64,000 nucleotides of DNA from Blattamonas nauphoetae (GCA_033064195.1 JARBJD010000062.1:62001-126000); one strand, 5' to 3'. Shown: positions 41,469 to 53,244, numbered from the stretch's first letter. A program made the numbers and translations. Notes: generated by a model not told the origin, from the sequence alone.

Positions 41469-44009
41469 ATGACTTCACTCTTTCATCACAAAAATCCAAG
41501 TTCTGGATTTTCATTTACACCGAGAACAAACAGTTCTTCCTTTACTATGTCCAGATCTTATAATTCGAGAGAGAATACTGCTTATGATCAGTTAAAGAAG
41601 ACAGCTGGTATCCAATCATTACCTCTCGATTATTTTCGACTTTTCCACAAGAAAAAATGATTCAACAACAGCTTTCCAATCAAAACATCGTGGAGTCAAC
41701 TGTATTGCCAAATTTTCACCCGATTTATTTCTCCAGCAAGAACAACTCCGTAATTCAGAATTGATGATCTCAAAACTTGAAACTAAGGTCTCAACATTAC
41801 AGGCTGAAAGGGCCCGTCTTCTTACAGCAAACAAAGCCGCTCAAAAAAAGCTTGAAAACCTTCAGATTAATCTCACAGCGACTCAAAATGTCTGCCAAAC
41901 ACTCACGGAGCTTTCTCAAAAAACTGAAAACCAACTAGCAAGCATTCAAGCAAAGCGAGACGAACTCGAACACTACATGGAACAGACTTTGCAGGATCGT
42001 GACCAACTGAACGCACTTCTTTCCACAACTCACCAAACAGTCTCTTCACAGAAGAATGTCATTGAAGATCTGAACCAAGGGATCGAAACCAGAGATACCA
42101 CCATCCTCCAACTGAATGCATCAATCAACACACAAAATCAACAGATCGACAGTCTTCAAGCCACTCTCAGCTCTCTCCAGAATCAACTTGTTCAGGAAAA
42201 CGAAGTTCGGGTGACCCTTGAGGCACGAATAGAGTCCATCCAAACAACTTTAGTAGGTGCACAGGCGCTCACAATGCAACAGGAGCAAGATATTCGGCAG
42301 CTGAATGAACAGATTACAACCTTAAACGTAGAAAAGTCGAATCTTCATGAAAATCTGAACACGACACGTCAACAACTTGCATCACTCCATGAGGAAAAAG
42401 AATCTCTCGAAAACGCTCTCCTTTCAACTGAACAGACTCTGCTCAATACCCAACAAGACGTTGCCTCCAAGGAGGAATTGTGTGTACACCATATTCACTC
42501 TCATTTTTCCGTTGTTTTAGGATTTCGTCTCTCAATGCGACAATCCAGAACAGAGACATGATGCTTGAACAAAGGGCTGTTGAGAATAACAATCATATTC
42601 TCACAATTCAACACCTCGAACAATCTGCAATTGAACTCAACTCGAACTGTGCCTCACTCAAACAAGAAGTTGAATCATTATCTCAAGAATTGGAGAAGGC
42701 TCAGAGTACCACTGCCAGTCTCACCGAACAACTTGAGGAATCACGAGACTTGGTAGCACAACATGAGACTCTCCTTTCAACAAAGCAGAATGAAATTTCT
42801 GAATTGACAGCAAAGTTGAGTGACACTGTTTCAACCCAAGAAAGAAAAGAGGCCGAGGCAATCGAGCAAATCTCGTCACTCCAGAGCACGATTACTTCAC
42901 TTCAAGATTCACTCTCTCAAGCCAAACAAGAGATGACATCAATCCAGGAATCTCATGAAAACGAACGGAAAGCTCTTCGAAAGGAAATCAAGGAAGATTT
43001 TAAGAAGCAGTTCAAGGAAGTCATCACTGAGCTGCAAAATGAGAACACAAACCTCATCAATGACATCACGGAGACTCAGAAAACTCTCAAGAGGAAAGAA
43101 GAATTGATTGCTGTTCTCGAGTCCGGGTCAAAACAAGCTGGAATATCATCCAGAAACGAAGCTCAACTTAAAAAACAACTTCAACAAGAGAAAGAAACCC
43201 GACAGGAAGAACAGAAGGAGCATGACAACCTCATCGAGACCTTGAACGCTCAACTCGAGAAGGAACGGAAGAAAGCGGCGTCAGATAGAAAGAAACTCGA
43301 ACGCGAACTGATGGAGATCAAAACGGAGCAGAAGAGATTGGAGGATCAACGCGATAAGGCTCTTTCGGATTTGGAGAAGGAAAAACAAACACGTCTCACT
43401 CTTCTCAAGGATCAGGAAAAAACAGGAAATGCATCGGGAGAAAACCCTCTCAAACAAGCACTTTCTCTGTTGGAGGACGAATACAAGAAAAAATGTCAGG
43501 TCGTGAATGATCTCCGAAAGGAAAATGAGGATCTCAAAATTAAAAACGAACAAACTCGTTCATTTCTCCCTGATCCATCTCCAGCGCTTGGTGAAGCGAA
43601 GAAAAGAAAGCGACGAGATCCAACTCCACCTTCAGAGGCTTCAGAACAAGATGATTCAAATCACTTCATCGGAACCATCACTCTGAAAGGCCGCAAAACT
43701 CCCTCCCAGAAAAAGCAGAAACCCAGTATCGCAGGAAAGCAAAGACAACTCTACAACGACGATCAAACTGACCAAGAATCTGGAGCACGGACCTTCGATT
43801 TTGCTCTCCCGTCGTCATCACAGATCCCAGGAAGACCAAAAACAGCATCTCGAACGTTTCAGAAACCAAAGAAGGTTGTCCAACAGTCAGGAACCCTGAA
43901 TCAACCGACCTTCAATCTTCGATTGATTGATGACCCACGCAAAGGAGGGTCCAACATTGGTGGTTCGAGAGACATGTTCAATGAAGATGATGTCTTCTCA
44001 TTCCATTAA
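41469..44009 (+). CDS. Long coiled-coil protein (806 aa)
   Basis: Exons 41,469-41,607, 41,652-41,701, 41,737-42,479 and 42,521-44,009 join in phase. After a short basic head, residues about 65-650 are almost unbroken heptad repeats rich in Gln, Glu, Leu and Thr, with few prolines. The tail (about 660-806) is disordered and basic, with K-K-R-K-R-R-D-P as a likely nuclear signal. It could be a nuclear filament or cytoskeletal scaffold; coiled coils resemble many families, so I give no name. Introns are 44, 35 and 41 nt. The first ATG could lie further upstream, but no better start was seen. Confidence 0.75.
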
Positions 44010-44111
44010 CTTCATTCCACACATTTTTGATTTTTGTTCTTCTTGGTTTCAGAAAATTAGATGCGCTCTTCGAATCGAGATTTGAAGCAAAGACTGAAAA
44101 TATTAAGTTCG

Positions 44112-46046
44112 TTATTTCGCTCTCTTTCGAAAGATCTTAAGTAGTGTTTCTTCATTAAGAGCGAGCGAGGGGTTGGGTTGACTGAAATCAGTTGACTCCA
44201 AAATGGCATTGCGCACATCAGCGATGATAGTTGAACATGATTGCCCGACTGAGATTTTAGCAGCTTCCACAACTCCTGTCTGAACAGCTGATTCAGATGT
44301 TTGTGCGATCGATGCCCGAATGGAATGAGAGATGAGGGCCTGTCGATCAAGCAGTGTTGGGAGCCCGACTTCAACATGATGTTCAAATCGTCCTGGACGG
44401 AGGAGAGCCGAGTCAACCATCTTTGGAGAAGAGACACACCCAACAACGATCAATTCGCTATTTTGGGCTCCATCTCCTTCATCCCTCATCTTCCCAACAC
44501 CATCCATCTCACTCAGCAACTGGCCGACTGTTCTCGAATTCAATCCTCCGCTCTCTTCGTCCTCTCCTCGTCTCCCTCCAATCAAATCAAAATCTTCGAA
44601 GATCAGGACACATCGTCCTTTCCCGCGGGCTTCACGGAAGACATTTGAGATGGCTTCTTCAGTCCCGCCGAAATACTGTCGCTGGAGGGAGCTACTTCTG
44701 ACAACCATCATTGAACATTTCAGAGCTGTGCTCAGCGAGCGAGCAAAAAGGGATTTTCCGCAGCCATGTGGACCATAGAAGAGACATCCAAGAAATTGAG
44801 AAGGGGAGGTCGTAGCGAGACCAAAATGAGCGATGAGGGAGGGATTTTGGAGCGGAAAGATGATCGTATCATGAACAGTTCGTTTGGTTGAAAGGTACCC
44901 AACAATCGAAGGGAACAAATGATCAAATTCTGACATTTTTGTGCGATTGGTGTCATCACATGAAAATTGTCGTGAAATATATTCATTTTGATTCATTTCA
45001 CTCGAGTTGATAACTTTCATGATGCATCTTTGAAAATTTTGAAGATTTAATTTATCTTCTGGAAGAGCTTTGATGGAGAAGCAGATTCGTGAAATCTCTC
45101 TGAGTGTTGCACCTGCTGCATGTTGTCGAAGAGAATCCTCAACACTGATCAAAATGCTTTGATTGTCGAAAAATGAGCTTAGAACAGCTCGAATATGTCT
45201 GGTTCCAACCCTCGGAAGGGTGATCCAGTGATGGAATCGTTTAGGACGAAGAAGGGTGGTACATGACGATGAATAAAGTGAAGGTGCGCTTGAAAGAACA
45301 GATTTCATGGTTGAATATCCGATCTTCGAGTCAATTGCGAAAATGACGACAGGGAAAGAAAACTGTGTCTCAAAGAATGAAACCAGAAGAGATGTCGGCG
45401 AAATTGTTCGGTCATCATCAATCAGTGTTGTGACAAGATTTTGAGGGATCAAAAAATCCGAAAAATTGTCAATGAAGAGAAAGAAGGGGCGTGTGATTGG
45501 TATTCTCAGTGTGGCATTTCCTTCTAGATGCTCTTCATTCACCATGGATTTCAACAAGAAATCTACCTTTCTTAGTATTTTGAATATTTTTTGTAAATTG
45601 ACAGCAGAATTCACTGGTGGTGTGAGGTATGCAGAGAGTCCATTGGTTAGATGGGAGAATATCGATTGTAAAGCTCTTGAAAAAGAAGTTTTTCCACAAC
45701 CACGTGCACCATTAATGATAAAGCCAATCGGAGAAGTCACTGAAAGCTCTGCCGAGTATTGTTGGGAATTGAACGAAGAGAGTGTCTCATGCGTTGAATT
45801 TGATGTCATACAAGATTGAATCTGTTGATAAACATTCGAAAAGAGACGATGATCGAATAGTGACAGAATATTGAGGATATCATGAAGTTGAGAGTGATGG
45901 AAAGCGGGAGAAGAATCATCAGTTGTTTTGATTGCCTCGTTGAAGATTGAAAGTTGCCTCTTCGCCTCTTCAAAGGAGATGCATTCGGTGTCGCATAAGC
46001 AGTCATAATAGGACTGCAATTGGTTCATCATAATTGATGAAACCAT
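44112..46046 (-). CDS. Tandem AAA+ ATPase (CDC48/NVL/AFG2-like)
   Basis: Two AAA+ modules are visible in 644 residues. D1 has G-A-R-G-C-G-K-T (about 113-120) and a weak Walker B ending I-D-N. D2 has G-P-H-G-C-G-K-S (about 420-428), V-L-I-F-E-D-F-D in the Walker B place, G-Q-L-L-S-E-M-D-G, and the second region of homology A-L-L-R-P-G-R-F-E with the arginine finger. D2 is the better conserved, so it probably does the ATP hydrolysis. Such proteins pull substrates apart, for example in ribosome maturation (NVL, AFG2) or peroxisome import (PEX1/6); the length is short for all of these. The ATG at 46,046 is chosen over one at 46,118 that would overlap the divergent neighbour. No introns. Confidence 0.8.
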   Translation of the reverse strand: MVSSIMMNQLQSYYDCLCDTECISFEEAKRQLSIFNEAIKTTDDSSPAFHHSQLHDILNILSLFDHRLFSNVYQQIQSCMTSNSTHETLSSFNSQQYSAELSVTSPIGFIINGARGCGKTSFSRALQSIFSHLTNGLSAYLTPPVNSAVNLQKIFKILRKVDFLLKSMVNEEHLEGNATLRIPITRPFFLFIDNFSDFLIPQNLVTTLIDDDRTISPTSLLVSFFETQFSFPVVIFAIDSKIGYSTMKSVLSSAPSLYSSSCTTLLRPKRFHHWITLPRVGTRHIRAVLSSFFDNQSILISVEDSLRQHAAGATLREISRICFSIKALPEDKLNLQNFQRCIMKVINSSEMNQNEYISRQFSCDDTNRTKMSEFDHLFPSIVGYLSTKRTVHDTIIFPLQNPSLIAHFGLATTSPSQFLGCLFYGPHGCGKSLFARSLSTALKCSMMVVRSSSLQRQYFGGTEEAISNVFREARGKGRCVLIFEDFDLIGGRRGEDEESGGLNSRTVGQLLSEMDGVGKMRDEGDGAQNSELIVVGCVSSPKMVDSALLRPGRFEHHVEVGLPTLLDRQALISHSIRASIAQTSESAVQTGVVEAAKISVGQSCSTIIADVRNAILESTDFSQPNPSLALNEETLLKIFRKRAK

Positions 46047-46094
46047 CACTTTTTGTTTCGGTCTCAATCGTCTACTTAAATCTAGTATAATATC

Positions 46095-49000
46095 ATGACT
46101 ACGACAGGTACTGACCAAAACACTCAGCAGAAAATATCAATCAAGGACAAGCTTCTGGAATTAACTCATGCCAAAGATAAACTCACGAACAATATAGTTA
46201 CTGATTTCCTCTCGAAACAACGCTCACCCACTCTTCAATTGGTGCTTACATGTTATACTGAACTTATTCACACTCTTTCGGAACAGGAAGTTATTTCTAC
46301 TCAGGATATTGCGGAAGAAAATCCACCACTTCAAAGCCTTATCTCTGATCTCAGCACTTTTGTGATGTATTGCGCTGAAAATCATCATCCTGATCTGGCG
46401 TCGCAAGGGTTCATGGTTTTGTTTTCTATGATCTTGGATGAGTTTCCACAAAGTTCGGACAAGGAAGCAACGAATCAACTGGAGTCGTATCGTTCTATGT
46501 TCGCCAAAGTCTCAAATTTCTGCTTCAAGTGCTCCTTATCATCTCTAACTTCGTGTCTTGTGGTGGTTTCAGGACAAAACAGCGACAAAATATGGCAATT
46601 CATCACAAATTGCCTTCAGGCATCACCCCACCAACTATGCCTCTATTCTCTTATCTACGAAACTGCCAGCGATGAATTTCTCCAATCCCACTCACAAGAA
46701 CTGGTTCATGATCTTCTTGTGACAGTGGACAGTCCTATCCAAACTCCAAAGACAACGCACCTCTCTCCTGAAGAGACCCTCATCTTTCGATGCAGACTCC
46801 TAGACAGAATTTTAAAAGACAGTCCAACTTATGCTCAAATTGCTGCACCACGCTTTATCCATGTCCTTTTATCGCAATCAAAAGACACTGACCCTCGCTT
46901 CGCACAACTCGTCAAAGATCTTTCTGAACACGTCACTACACAAGAATTTTTCCATTCAGAGCTTCTCCCGTCTATTCCCACTGTTCCATCGCCATTTAAG
47001 GTCACATCGTCTCCACCAACTTCTGAAGGTCCAAAGAGTCAAACAGAGTCGCCCAATGTACCAGCACCATCAAGACCCTCCGATGAAGAAGACGATGATC
47101 CATATGACATGTATGACGAGCCAACCGGATCAGAACCGATCAACAAAACACCGACGCCGAAACCCTCTCCTCAAGACGACGATGACGATCCTTACGCAGA
47201 AATAGGAACAGATATCACAGAAGACCTGTCAGCCAAAACAAGTCAATCACTTGATCCTCCTCAAAACACGACAAGCCAGAATCTTTTGACATCTCAAAGT
47301 GCAGCCCATACAGCATCGCGTACAGAGACTCCTGTTCAAGAAACCCTCCCACCATCGACAATACACACTCCAAAGGATCCATTCTCAATCCCATTCGTTC
47401 CTACAGCAACACCCTCGCCTTCGAATACCCAAACACCAATCTCGACACCACTTCTATCACAACCTCAATCCCCTGCTCCCAACGTAAGCCAACCTCTGTC
47501 ATCGTCTTTGTTCCTGATTCCATCCAATCGTGACGCACCCTCCACAGACCCCCCGTCTCTGTTGATGAAAGAGTATGCGGAGAGCGACACACTTCCCAAT
47601 GTTACTGTACTCTCAGACGATCCTCGTCCCGTTTCTCCAACTCCAAACATGACCTCTTCACCTTTCCAAGCCTTCCAACGTCCACAGGAACTTCCACCTC
47701 CGGCTGTCACCACATCGTCGTCAGATACTTCGCAACCAGATGAAGAAGATCCCCCGCTCTACGAAGACATGCTCCTCGCGGATGTCACAGTCTCTCCTCC
47801 TCATCCTCCCGTCCAGGTTTTCACAACGACACGCCAAATGCTCTCGCTCTTCCCCGGATCGGATTATATTCCAACCATTCTTTCAGCCGATCCACTTGAC
47901 TTCGTTCTCCCTTGTGCTTTCAACGCTCCGTCTAATGGGTTTCTTCCGCTGGGACCAACTTGGGGCATTACTGCCATCTCGGCTCGGGTGATTCGATTGA
48001 ATGTGGATTCGTACTTCACCGTGAATCACTTCCACTCTCTTCTCCACAACATCCTCGGATTCAGAGCGCATGCCCTTCCTCTCCTCCACCAAAAGGAGCC
48101 ATTTCCAGGGATGCCACTCGAAATGTACGCTGACCAGCTGAAGGCTTCAACTCAAAAGAGTCAAGTCACTCTTGTCTCTCGCCGAGTTCAACTGGTCACT
48201 CAGTCAGACTTCAAAAATTGGCCTGGCAGCAAATCAGGTGAAGTGGACGAATTGATTCACTTGGCAGACGAAGCACAAGATCTCGACACCAAACGAGCAG
48301 CATTCGAACTCTTTTCTGTGTATCCAATCACACAAACGGAATCCTTCTTTCGATACGTCCAATCACTCCCCACACTTCTCTTCTGCCTTCGCCATTCAAC
48401 TGCGAACGCCACTCAAATCCACCACCTCCATTTCCTAAAGTTTGCACTTTCGAAACTGGTTCAAGTTCAAGAAACTGAAGAAGGGTCCATGAAATCCGAC
48501 GTGTTTGGAATGATCGTGGTTTCCTTGGGATCTCTCCTGAAGAAGAATCAAAAACTTGGTTTTCCACTCGAAAACTTCGTCCAACCTCTCCTCTCTCACA
48601 TCCATCCCATCTTCCATTCACTCGAAACACAATCACACATTCTGTCGTCATCTCAACAGCAAGTTCTACTTGCCCTGCAACCAATCACCATTTACATTTT
48701 GGACAGACCACCCAAACTCAAAAACGAGACCCTTCACCTCCTCAGCGATCTTCTGAGGACAATGATGAATGTTGGGCAGAACTGTCTCAACACGATCGCC
48801 GCCGAAGAGTCTGAAATCATCCTCAAGCGATCAGATGCCTTCGCTTGTGACAGAGCTGGTCGAGAGTCGATCTCTCTTCTCATTCTTCGACTTCTTTCAT
48901 CATTCCTTCGCCTCCGGTCCTCTCAAAACCAAAAGGATCTTCCCGATGTCTTCTCAACAAGAGAGCAAGCTCTCAGCTTTACACAATCACTTCTATCCGT

Positions 49001-52000
49001 CTTCTCAGTGACATATGATGACCAACGCCTCTTTGTTTTCTCATCCTCAGTCCAAGAAACTATCGCCGACATCGCAAAGATGCTACTCCCCAATTCTCCA
49101 CTCTTTGTTGAAATCCTACTGTCACAACTGACAACGCCAAAACCAGAAAACATCCATCTTTGTGATGACTCCGAAAGCACCTCATCTGAGGACTCGAAGC
49201 TCTGCTGTACTCGTTCAATCCCAGGATTCGTTCTCATTAAGGATCTATCGAGCCATCCATGCCTTTCATCACTTCTCCATCTCCTCTACTTCTGTGACGA
49301 GAATCGCTCCGGCCCAGAAACTGCTTTTGCTGACGCAGACCCTGACTACCAACTCATCAAAGATATTTTCGCAACACTCCGCTCACACGATAGTCCTGAT
49401 GTTGATCTTTCGGAAGTTTTACCAATTGAACAGAGAGAGGACATTGTTAACCGCGCATCTGATGAAAACTGGATGAAGGAATGCTTTGGAGTTCAACTCG
49501 GATTGAGTAGCTCCGACCAAAACCCACATCTCATCATTACCACTCCAAGCGAGATTTCTGCTTCGCATTCAGTCCAAGCATCCTCGACTCCTTTCCCGTA
49601 TTGGGACACACCTCTCCAATATCACACTCAAAATCAAGATTCAGAAGGAAATGATCACCTGACATCACCACTCGTCCTTACGGCAATTCTCGCCAAGTCA
49701 CGTGAAGCCAACACGGAACACTTTTCACTCATTCGCCGCCTGCCGAATGGGTTTTGGTGTCAAATCACAACTGATGATGTCTTCCCATTCGAAGAGGCCC
49801 ACATTCCCCAATTGTTTGCAGAGAATGGTGGGCTGATTGCCGAACGTCTTGTTTACCAGGCAGCTGACGAGAGGACAGAGTCAATCAAACTGAATAAGAT
49901 GAACATTCCCAGAAGTCAAATGGGAGACGCTCAAGAACGAATCAAAAAATCTGAAGATCAAACTTCGTTCCTTCCCTCACTTCATTCCAGCCTCATCCAT
50001 TATCTCACCACTACTACATCTTCAGAGGGTCTTGAATGGATGAAGACCGAGATCTCACGCTTTTTGGACACATTCGAGATTGATCCGTCGTCCCCATCAG
50101 CACAACCTTCTCTCCTCCATCTTCTTCTGAGTAAAGTCCAAACTGTCGCTGGTGCTCAGTGGTTCGCTTCCAAGCTTGTCGAAATGGATTCTGATGGAGT
50201 GGAAGTCATCAACAAGTTTATTTCGAGAACACATCCGCCGGAAGTCACGAATATGATGGGATCACTCCTTGTTTCATCGATCCCTGTCCTCGCCGTCAAT
50301 GACCTCCCCATCGAGAAACCACGCACACACCAAAAACCGGAGCACTCCCCAAAACCACCAGAAGAAAGTGATGACTCTGACGAAGTCGACAGTGTCGAGA
50401 AGGAGGATAGCAGTGACGAGAGTGATTCACTATCATCATTCGATAGTTTAATGGATCCGCCGACTCTGTTTTCTCGCCTTCAAGACGTGATCGTCGGTGA
50501 ATTCCAAAAACCACGATCAACGGACACAGAAGATTTCATCACCAAATTGATCTCAGAGCTCTTGTCACTCAGTCCAATATTCTCTCAACGATTTGCTGAA
50601 CAGAACGTCCACGAATATCTCGCGAACAGTCTTCATCCCACAGATGGTAATACCTCATCGACACCAACTGCTCGATTGTTGACCTATCTCCGTCTCATCG
50701 CTCAAACTCAGTCATCCCATCCCAACATCCGTCCAACGGAACTGATTCCAAACTCTCTTGTGGAGATCTGCCTAACTTCCGGCTCAACTGAACTCCTGGA
50801 CCAGCTTTCAAAGTCTTTGTCCATTCACTTTTCTCCGCAAATTCTGAACGAGTCAACAACTAAAATGCTCTTCTCTCAGCTTGGCCGCTTGGCCACCAGT
50901 GACGACAAAACTGTCAACTCTGCCACACGCTTCAATCTCTCGGCGTTTCAAGTCTATCTGAACTACATCACTCATCTCACCGATCCAGCGTCTCACCCGA
51001 CACTTACTGTGGACATCAAGCGGTTTATGTCGTTTTTCGCTTCACCGACAATGACAGACGCATTTCCGTCTGTCTGTCAGATCGTATCTTCGGTCATCAA
51101 GCGAAATGCCCTCCTGCGAGATTTCTTCAGAGGGAATACAGACTATTTTATTGCGCAGCTTGGGACAGCGAATGAACAGTCGGCCGGGTCCGTTCTATCA
51201 GTCCTCCTTTTGGAAGACGAGACTTCTCTCGTCCCGTTCTCCTTTGCCCAGTTCCCATCCCTCTTCCATGTTCTGGCGTGGTGTACAAAGATCGATCTCT
51301 TCCGACTTCCACAGAAACTTCACTTTGAAACATGTCTCGCCGTCTGTCAAGCGCTCATTCAACAGCACAAATCGGATTCAATCAGAATGATGAACGAATA
51401 CACCTGGGCTTTCTTCAGGACGTGTCTCCCGACCCTCCGCCGTGCACCACCTGAGTCCCACAAGGAAGTCCTCAAAATTGTGGAAGCGGTGGAAATCCAA
51501 GGATTTAGCTTGTTGTCTCAGATGAAGCAGCCGTCTCTGTTTGTCCTCCAAAAATGCGAATTCATTGCAGCGTTCAGTGCTGCTCCACGAAAACAGATGC
51601 ACAAGCCAATCACCGCAGTGAAGATCATCTTGCCTCTCCTGTCCACCAAGTCACAAGACGATCAAGTTGACATCCAGCCTTATACACCGCTTCTCCTCTC
51701 CTTCGCCGGATCTCTCTTCCTCAATCGGACGCAAACTCTGAAACCAACTGAGGTCCATGACAAAACCCTTTCTTTCATCACCAAACTAACCAATACGCTT
51801 CTCCGTGTCGAAAATTTTGAAAACGAAGACATTTCATATCGCCGCACGATGCTCCTCTTGATCTCAATGGCTCAGAGCATTCCGACGTCGGGATTCCGAA
51901 AAGCCTTGCAGACCTGCGTGTTAAACATGCACACCATTTCACCAGACCCGCTCACCATTGCACTCGTGCTCTTTACTGTCGTAGAGGCCGAATCACTTTG

Positions 52001-53114
52001 GAAGGATATGTTCCAACCAAATCGGCAGAACGACCAGCTGTTCCTCGACAACCGTTGCTTCTACCAGTTGAGACCTCCGAGTATTCACACTTTCATGTCT
52101 CTCAGCAAGACCCTAATCACCTCAGCACGTCAACCAGATTTCATCAATTTGTGTTGGACTGCCAACCATCCAAGACACAGCATTGCTGCTCTTCCACTCA
52201 TCCTCCTCGCACTTGTCGAAGCTCTTACTGAGTTGACCATTCCGTTCGTTCAGACTCTGTTTTTGGACTCTGAAAGTATTGGTGATCAATTGTTCCCATC
52301 AAACGAACTCGTGCAGACTCTCTTCTTCCTCACTCTCCCCATCTTCCCCAATCCAGTGCGAATGCCTGCCATGTCACTCATCTCGATCTTCTCTCACAAC
52401 AACACGCAACTCATCAAAACAATCATTTCCGCCTTTCTCAGTGGAACCCATCGACACACCGCAGAAGAGTTCAGGAAGCTTTCGCTTTCATCATTTAGCC
52501 ACACCTTCTGCCTCCCGTCAGACTTCTCTGCCTTCGCCAAATCACTCACAAGCTTCTCTCTTCCAGAAGCAGTTAACCAACACAGCATGACATTCGCCGC
52601 ACCTTGTCCCGACAATCAAGCCCCCGTCACACACACCCTCCCTCCCATTCTTCGGCATATGATCTGCTGTTCCAATTCATTTGACCAACCAGATGAGTTC
52701 GGCATTGCCCAACCTTCTCCGAACTCCCTCTCCATTTTTGGCTCCATCTTTGGAAGGACTATCCTCTCCGCTGTCTTGGCCACGGACACTCAAGGAACTG
52801 TCACCGTTCAGCCGTCCATCAAGATCTTGGTTTACGCAACACTCTGCACAAGTCCGTACCAAGAAGCCACTCTCCTTAAAGAACAAACACGCTTCCAGAA
52901 CAAATTCTTGAACAAAGTCCTCTGGGATGAGTATCAGCTCTCAGGGGATAAAGAGTTGGATCGTGAACAACGCGAGTTTGTCAAGAATGTTCTGCAGATG
53001 CTTGAAAAACGACAGGCAACCAAATTTGAGAGTCAAAATGTTTTGAAGCTTTTCACTGATAGTCCTGCAGATAACCCGAAATTGGAGGACCACCCGGAAG
53101 ATGCTGTTGATTAG
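46095..53114 (+). CDS. Giant helical-repeat protein, unknown function (2339 aa), intronless
   Basis: A single 7-kb open frame. The first 280 residues and the region from about 700 on are leucine-rich and helical, as in HEAT/ARM solenoids. Between about 300 and 560 lies a Pro/Ser/Thr-rich disordered part, and near 1415-1455 an acidic Ser/Asp/Glu stretch (D-D-S-D-E-V-D-S-V-E-K-E-D-S). No enzyme motif is seen. A large scaffold is likely. It is the only very long gene here without an intron while shorter neighbours have up to eight. Its start is 48 bp from that of the AAA ATPase on the other strand. Confidence 0.8.
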   Translation: MTTTGTDQNTQQKISIKDKLLELTHAKDKLTNNIVTDFLSKQRSPTLQLVLTCYTELIHTLSEQEVISTQDIAEENPPLQSLISDLSTFVMYCAENHHPDLASQGFMVLFSMILDEFPQSSDKEATNQLESYRSMFAKVSNFCFKCSLSSLTSCLVVVSGQNSDKIWQFITNCLQASPHQLCLYSLIYETASDEFLQSHSQELVHDLLVTVDSPIQTPKTTHLSPEETLIFRCRLLDRILKDSPTYAQIAAPRFIHVLLSQSKDTDPRFAQLVKDLSEHVTTQEFFHSELLPSIPTVPSPFKVTSSPPTSEGPKSQTESPNVPAPSRPSDEEDDDPYDMYDEPTGSEPINKTPTPKPSPQDDDDDPYAEIGTDITEDLSAKTSQSLDPPQNTTSQNLLTSQSAAHTASRTETPVQETLPPSTIHTPKDPFSIPFVPTATPSPSNTQTPISTPLLSQPQSPAPNVSQPLSSSLFLIPSNRDAPSTDPPSLLMKEYAESDTLPNVTVLSDDPRPVSPTPNMTSSPFQAFQRPQELPPPAVTTSSSDTSQPDEEDPPLYEDMLLADVTVSPPHPPVQVFTTTRQMLSLFPGSDYIPTILSADPLDFVLPCAFNAPSNGFLPLGPTWGITAISARVIRLNVDSYFTVNHFHSLLHNILGFRAHALPLLHQKEPFPGMPLEMYADQLKASTQKSQVTLVSRRVQLVTQSDFKNWPGSKSGEVDELIHLADEAQDLDTKRAAFELFSVYPITQTESFFRYVQSLPTLLFCLRHSTANATQIHHLHFLKFALSKLVQVQETEEGSMKSDVFGMIVVSLGSLLKKNQKLGFPLENFVQPLLSHIHPIFHSLETQSHILSSSQQQVLLALQPITIYILDRPPKLKNETLHLLSDLLRTMMNVGQNCLNTIAAEESEIILKRSDAFACDRAGRESISLLILRLLSSFLRLRSSQNQKDLPDVFSTREQALSFTQSLLSVFSVTYDDQRLFVFSSSVQETIADIAKMLLPNSPLFVEILLSQLTTPKPENIHLCDDSESTSSEDSKLCCTRSIPGFVLIKDLSSHPCLSSLLHLLYFCDENRSGPETAFADADPDYQLIKDIFATLRSHDSPDVDLSEVLPIEQREDIVNRASDENWMKECFGVQLGLSSSDQNPHLIITTPSEISASHSVQASSTPFPYWDTPLQYHTQNQDSEGNDHLTSPLVLTAILAKSREANTEHFSLIRRLPNGFWCQITTDDVFPFEEAHIPQLFAENGGLIAERLVYQAADERTESIKLNKMNIPRSQMGDAQERIKKSEDQTSFLPSLHSSLIHYLTTTTSSEGLEWMKTEISRFLDTFEIDPSSPSAQPSLLHLLLSKVQTVAGAQWFASKLVEMDSDGVEVINKFISRTHPPEVTNMMGSLLVSSIPVLAVNDLPIEKPRTHQKPEHSPKPPEESDDSDEVDSVEKEDSSDESDSLSSFDSLMDPPTLFSRLQDVIVGEFQKPRSTDTEDFITKLISELLSLSPIFSQRFAEQNVHEYLANSLHPTDGNTSSTPTARLLTYLRLIAQTQSSHPNIRPTELIPNSLVEICLTSGSTELLDQLSKSLSIHFSPQILNESTTKMLFSQLGRLATSDDKTVNSATRFNLSAFQVYLNYITHLTDPASHPTLTVDIKRFMSFFASPTMTDAFPSVCQIVSSVIKRNALLRDFFRGNTDYFIAQLGTANEQSAGSVLSVLLLEDETSLVPFSFAQFPSLFHVLAWCTKIDLFRLPQKLHFETCLAVCQALIQQHKSDSIRMMNEYTWAFFRTCLPTLRRAPPESHKEVLKIVEAVEIQGFSLLSQMKQPSLFVLQKCEFIAAFSAAPRKQMHKPITAVKIILPLLSTKSQDDQVDIQPYTPLLLSFAGSLFLNRTQTLKPTEVHDKTLSFITKLTNTLLRVENFENEDISYRRTMLLLISMAQSIPTSGFRKALQTCVLNMHTISPDPLTIALVLFTVVEAESLWKDMFQPNRQNDQLFLDNRCFYQLRPPSIHTFMSLSKTLITSARQPDFINLCWTANHPRHSIAALPLILLALVEALTELTIPFVQTLFLDSESIGDQLFPSNELVQTLFFLTLPIFPNPVRMPAMSLISIFSHNNTQLIKTIISAFLSGTHRHTAEEFRKLSLSSFSHTFCLPSDFSAFAKSLTSFSLPEAVNQHSMTFAAPCPDNQAPVTHTLPPILRHMICCSNSFDQPDEFGIAQPSPNSLSIFGSIFGRTILSAVLATDTQGTVTVQPSIKILVYATLCTSPYQEATLLKEQTRFQNKFLNKVLWDEYQLSGDKELDREQREFVKNVLQMLEKRQATKFESQNVLKLFTDSPADNPKLEDHPEDAVD

Positions 53115-53244
53115 ATGATACTTAAATTCTTCATCTCTTTTTCTTCGGGTTCATGATGTTCTTCGGGTTGTTTTCAGGGCTATTAATCTTTTCTCTGTTA
53201 TTGAGATTCCCGCCCATTTCACTTTTTGTGTCTGATCAAAAAAT

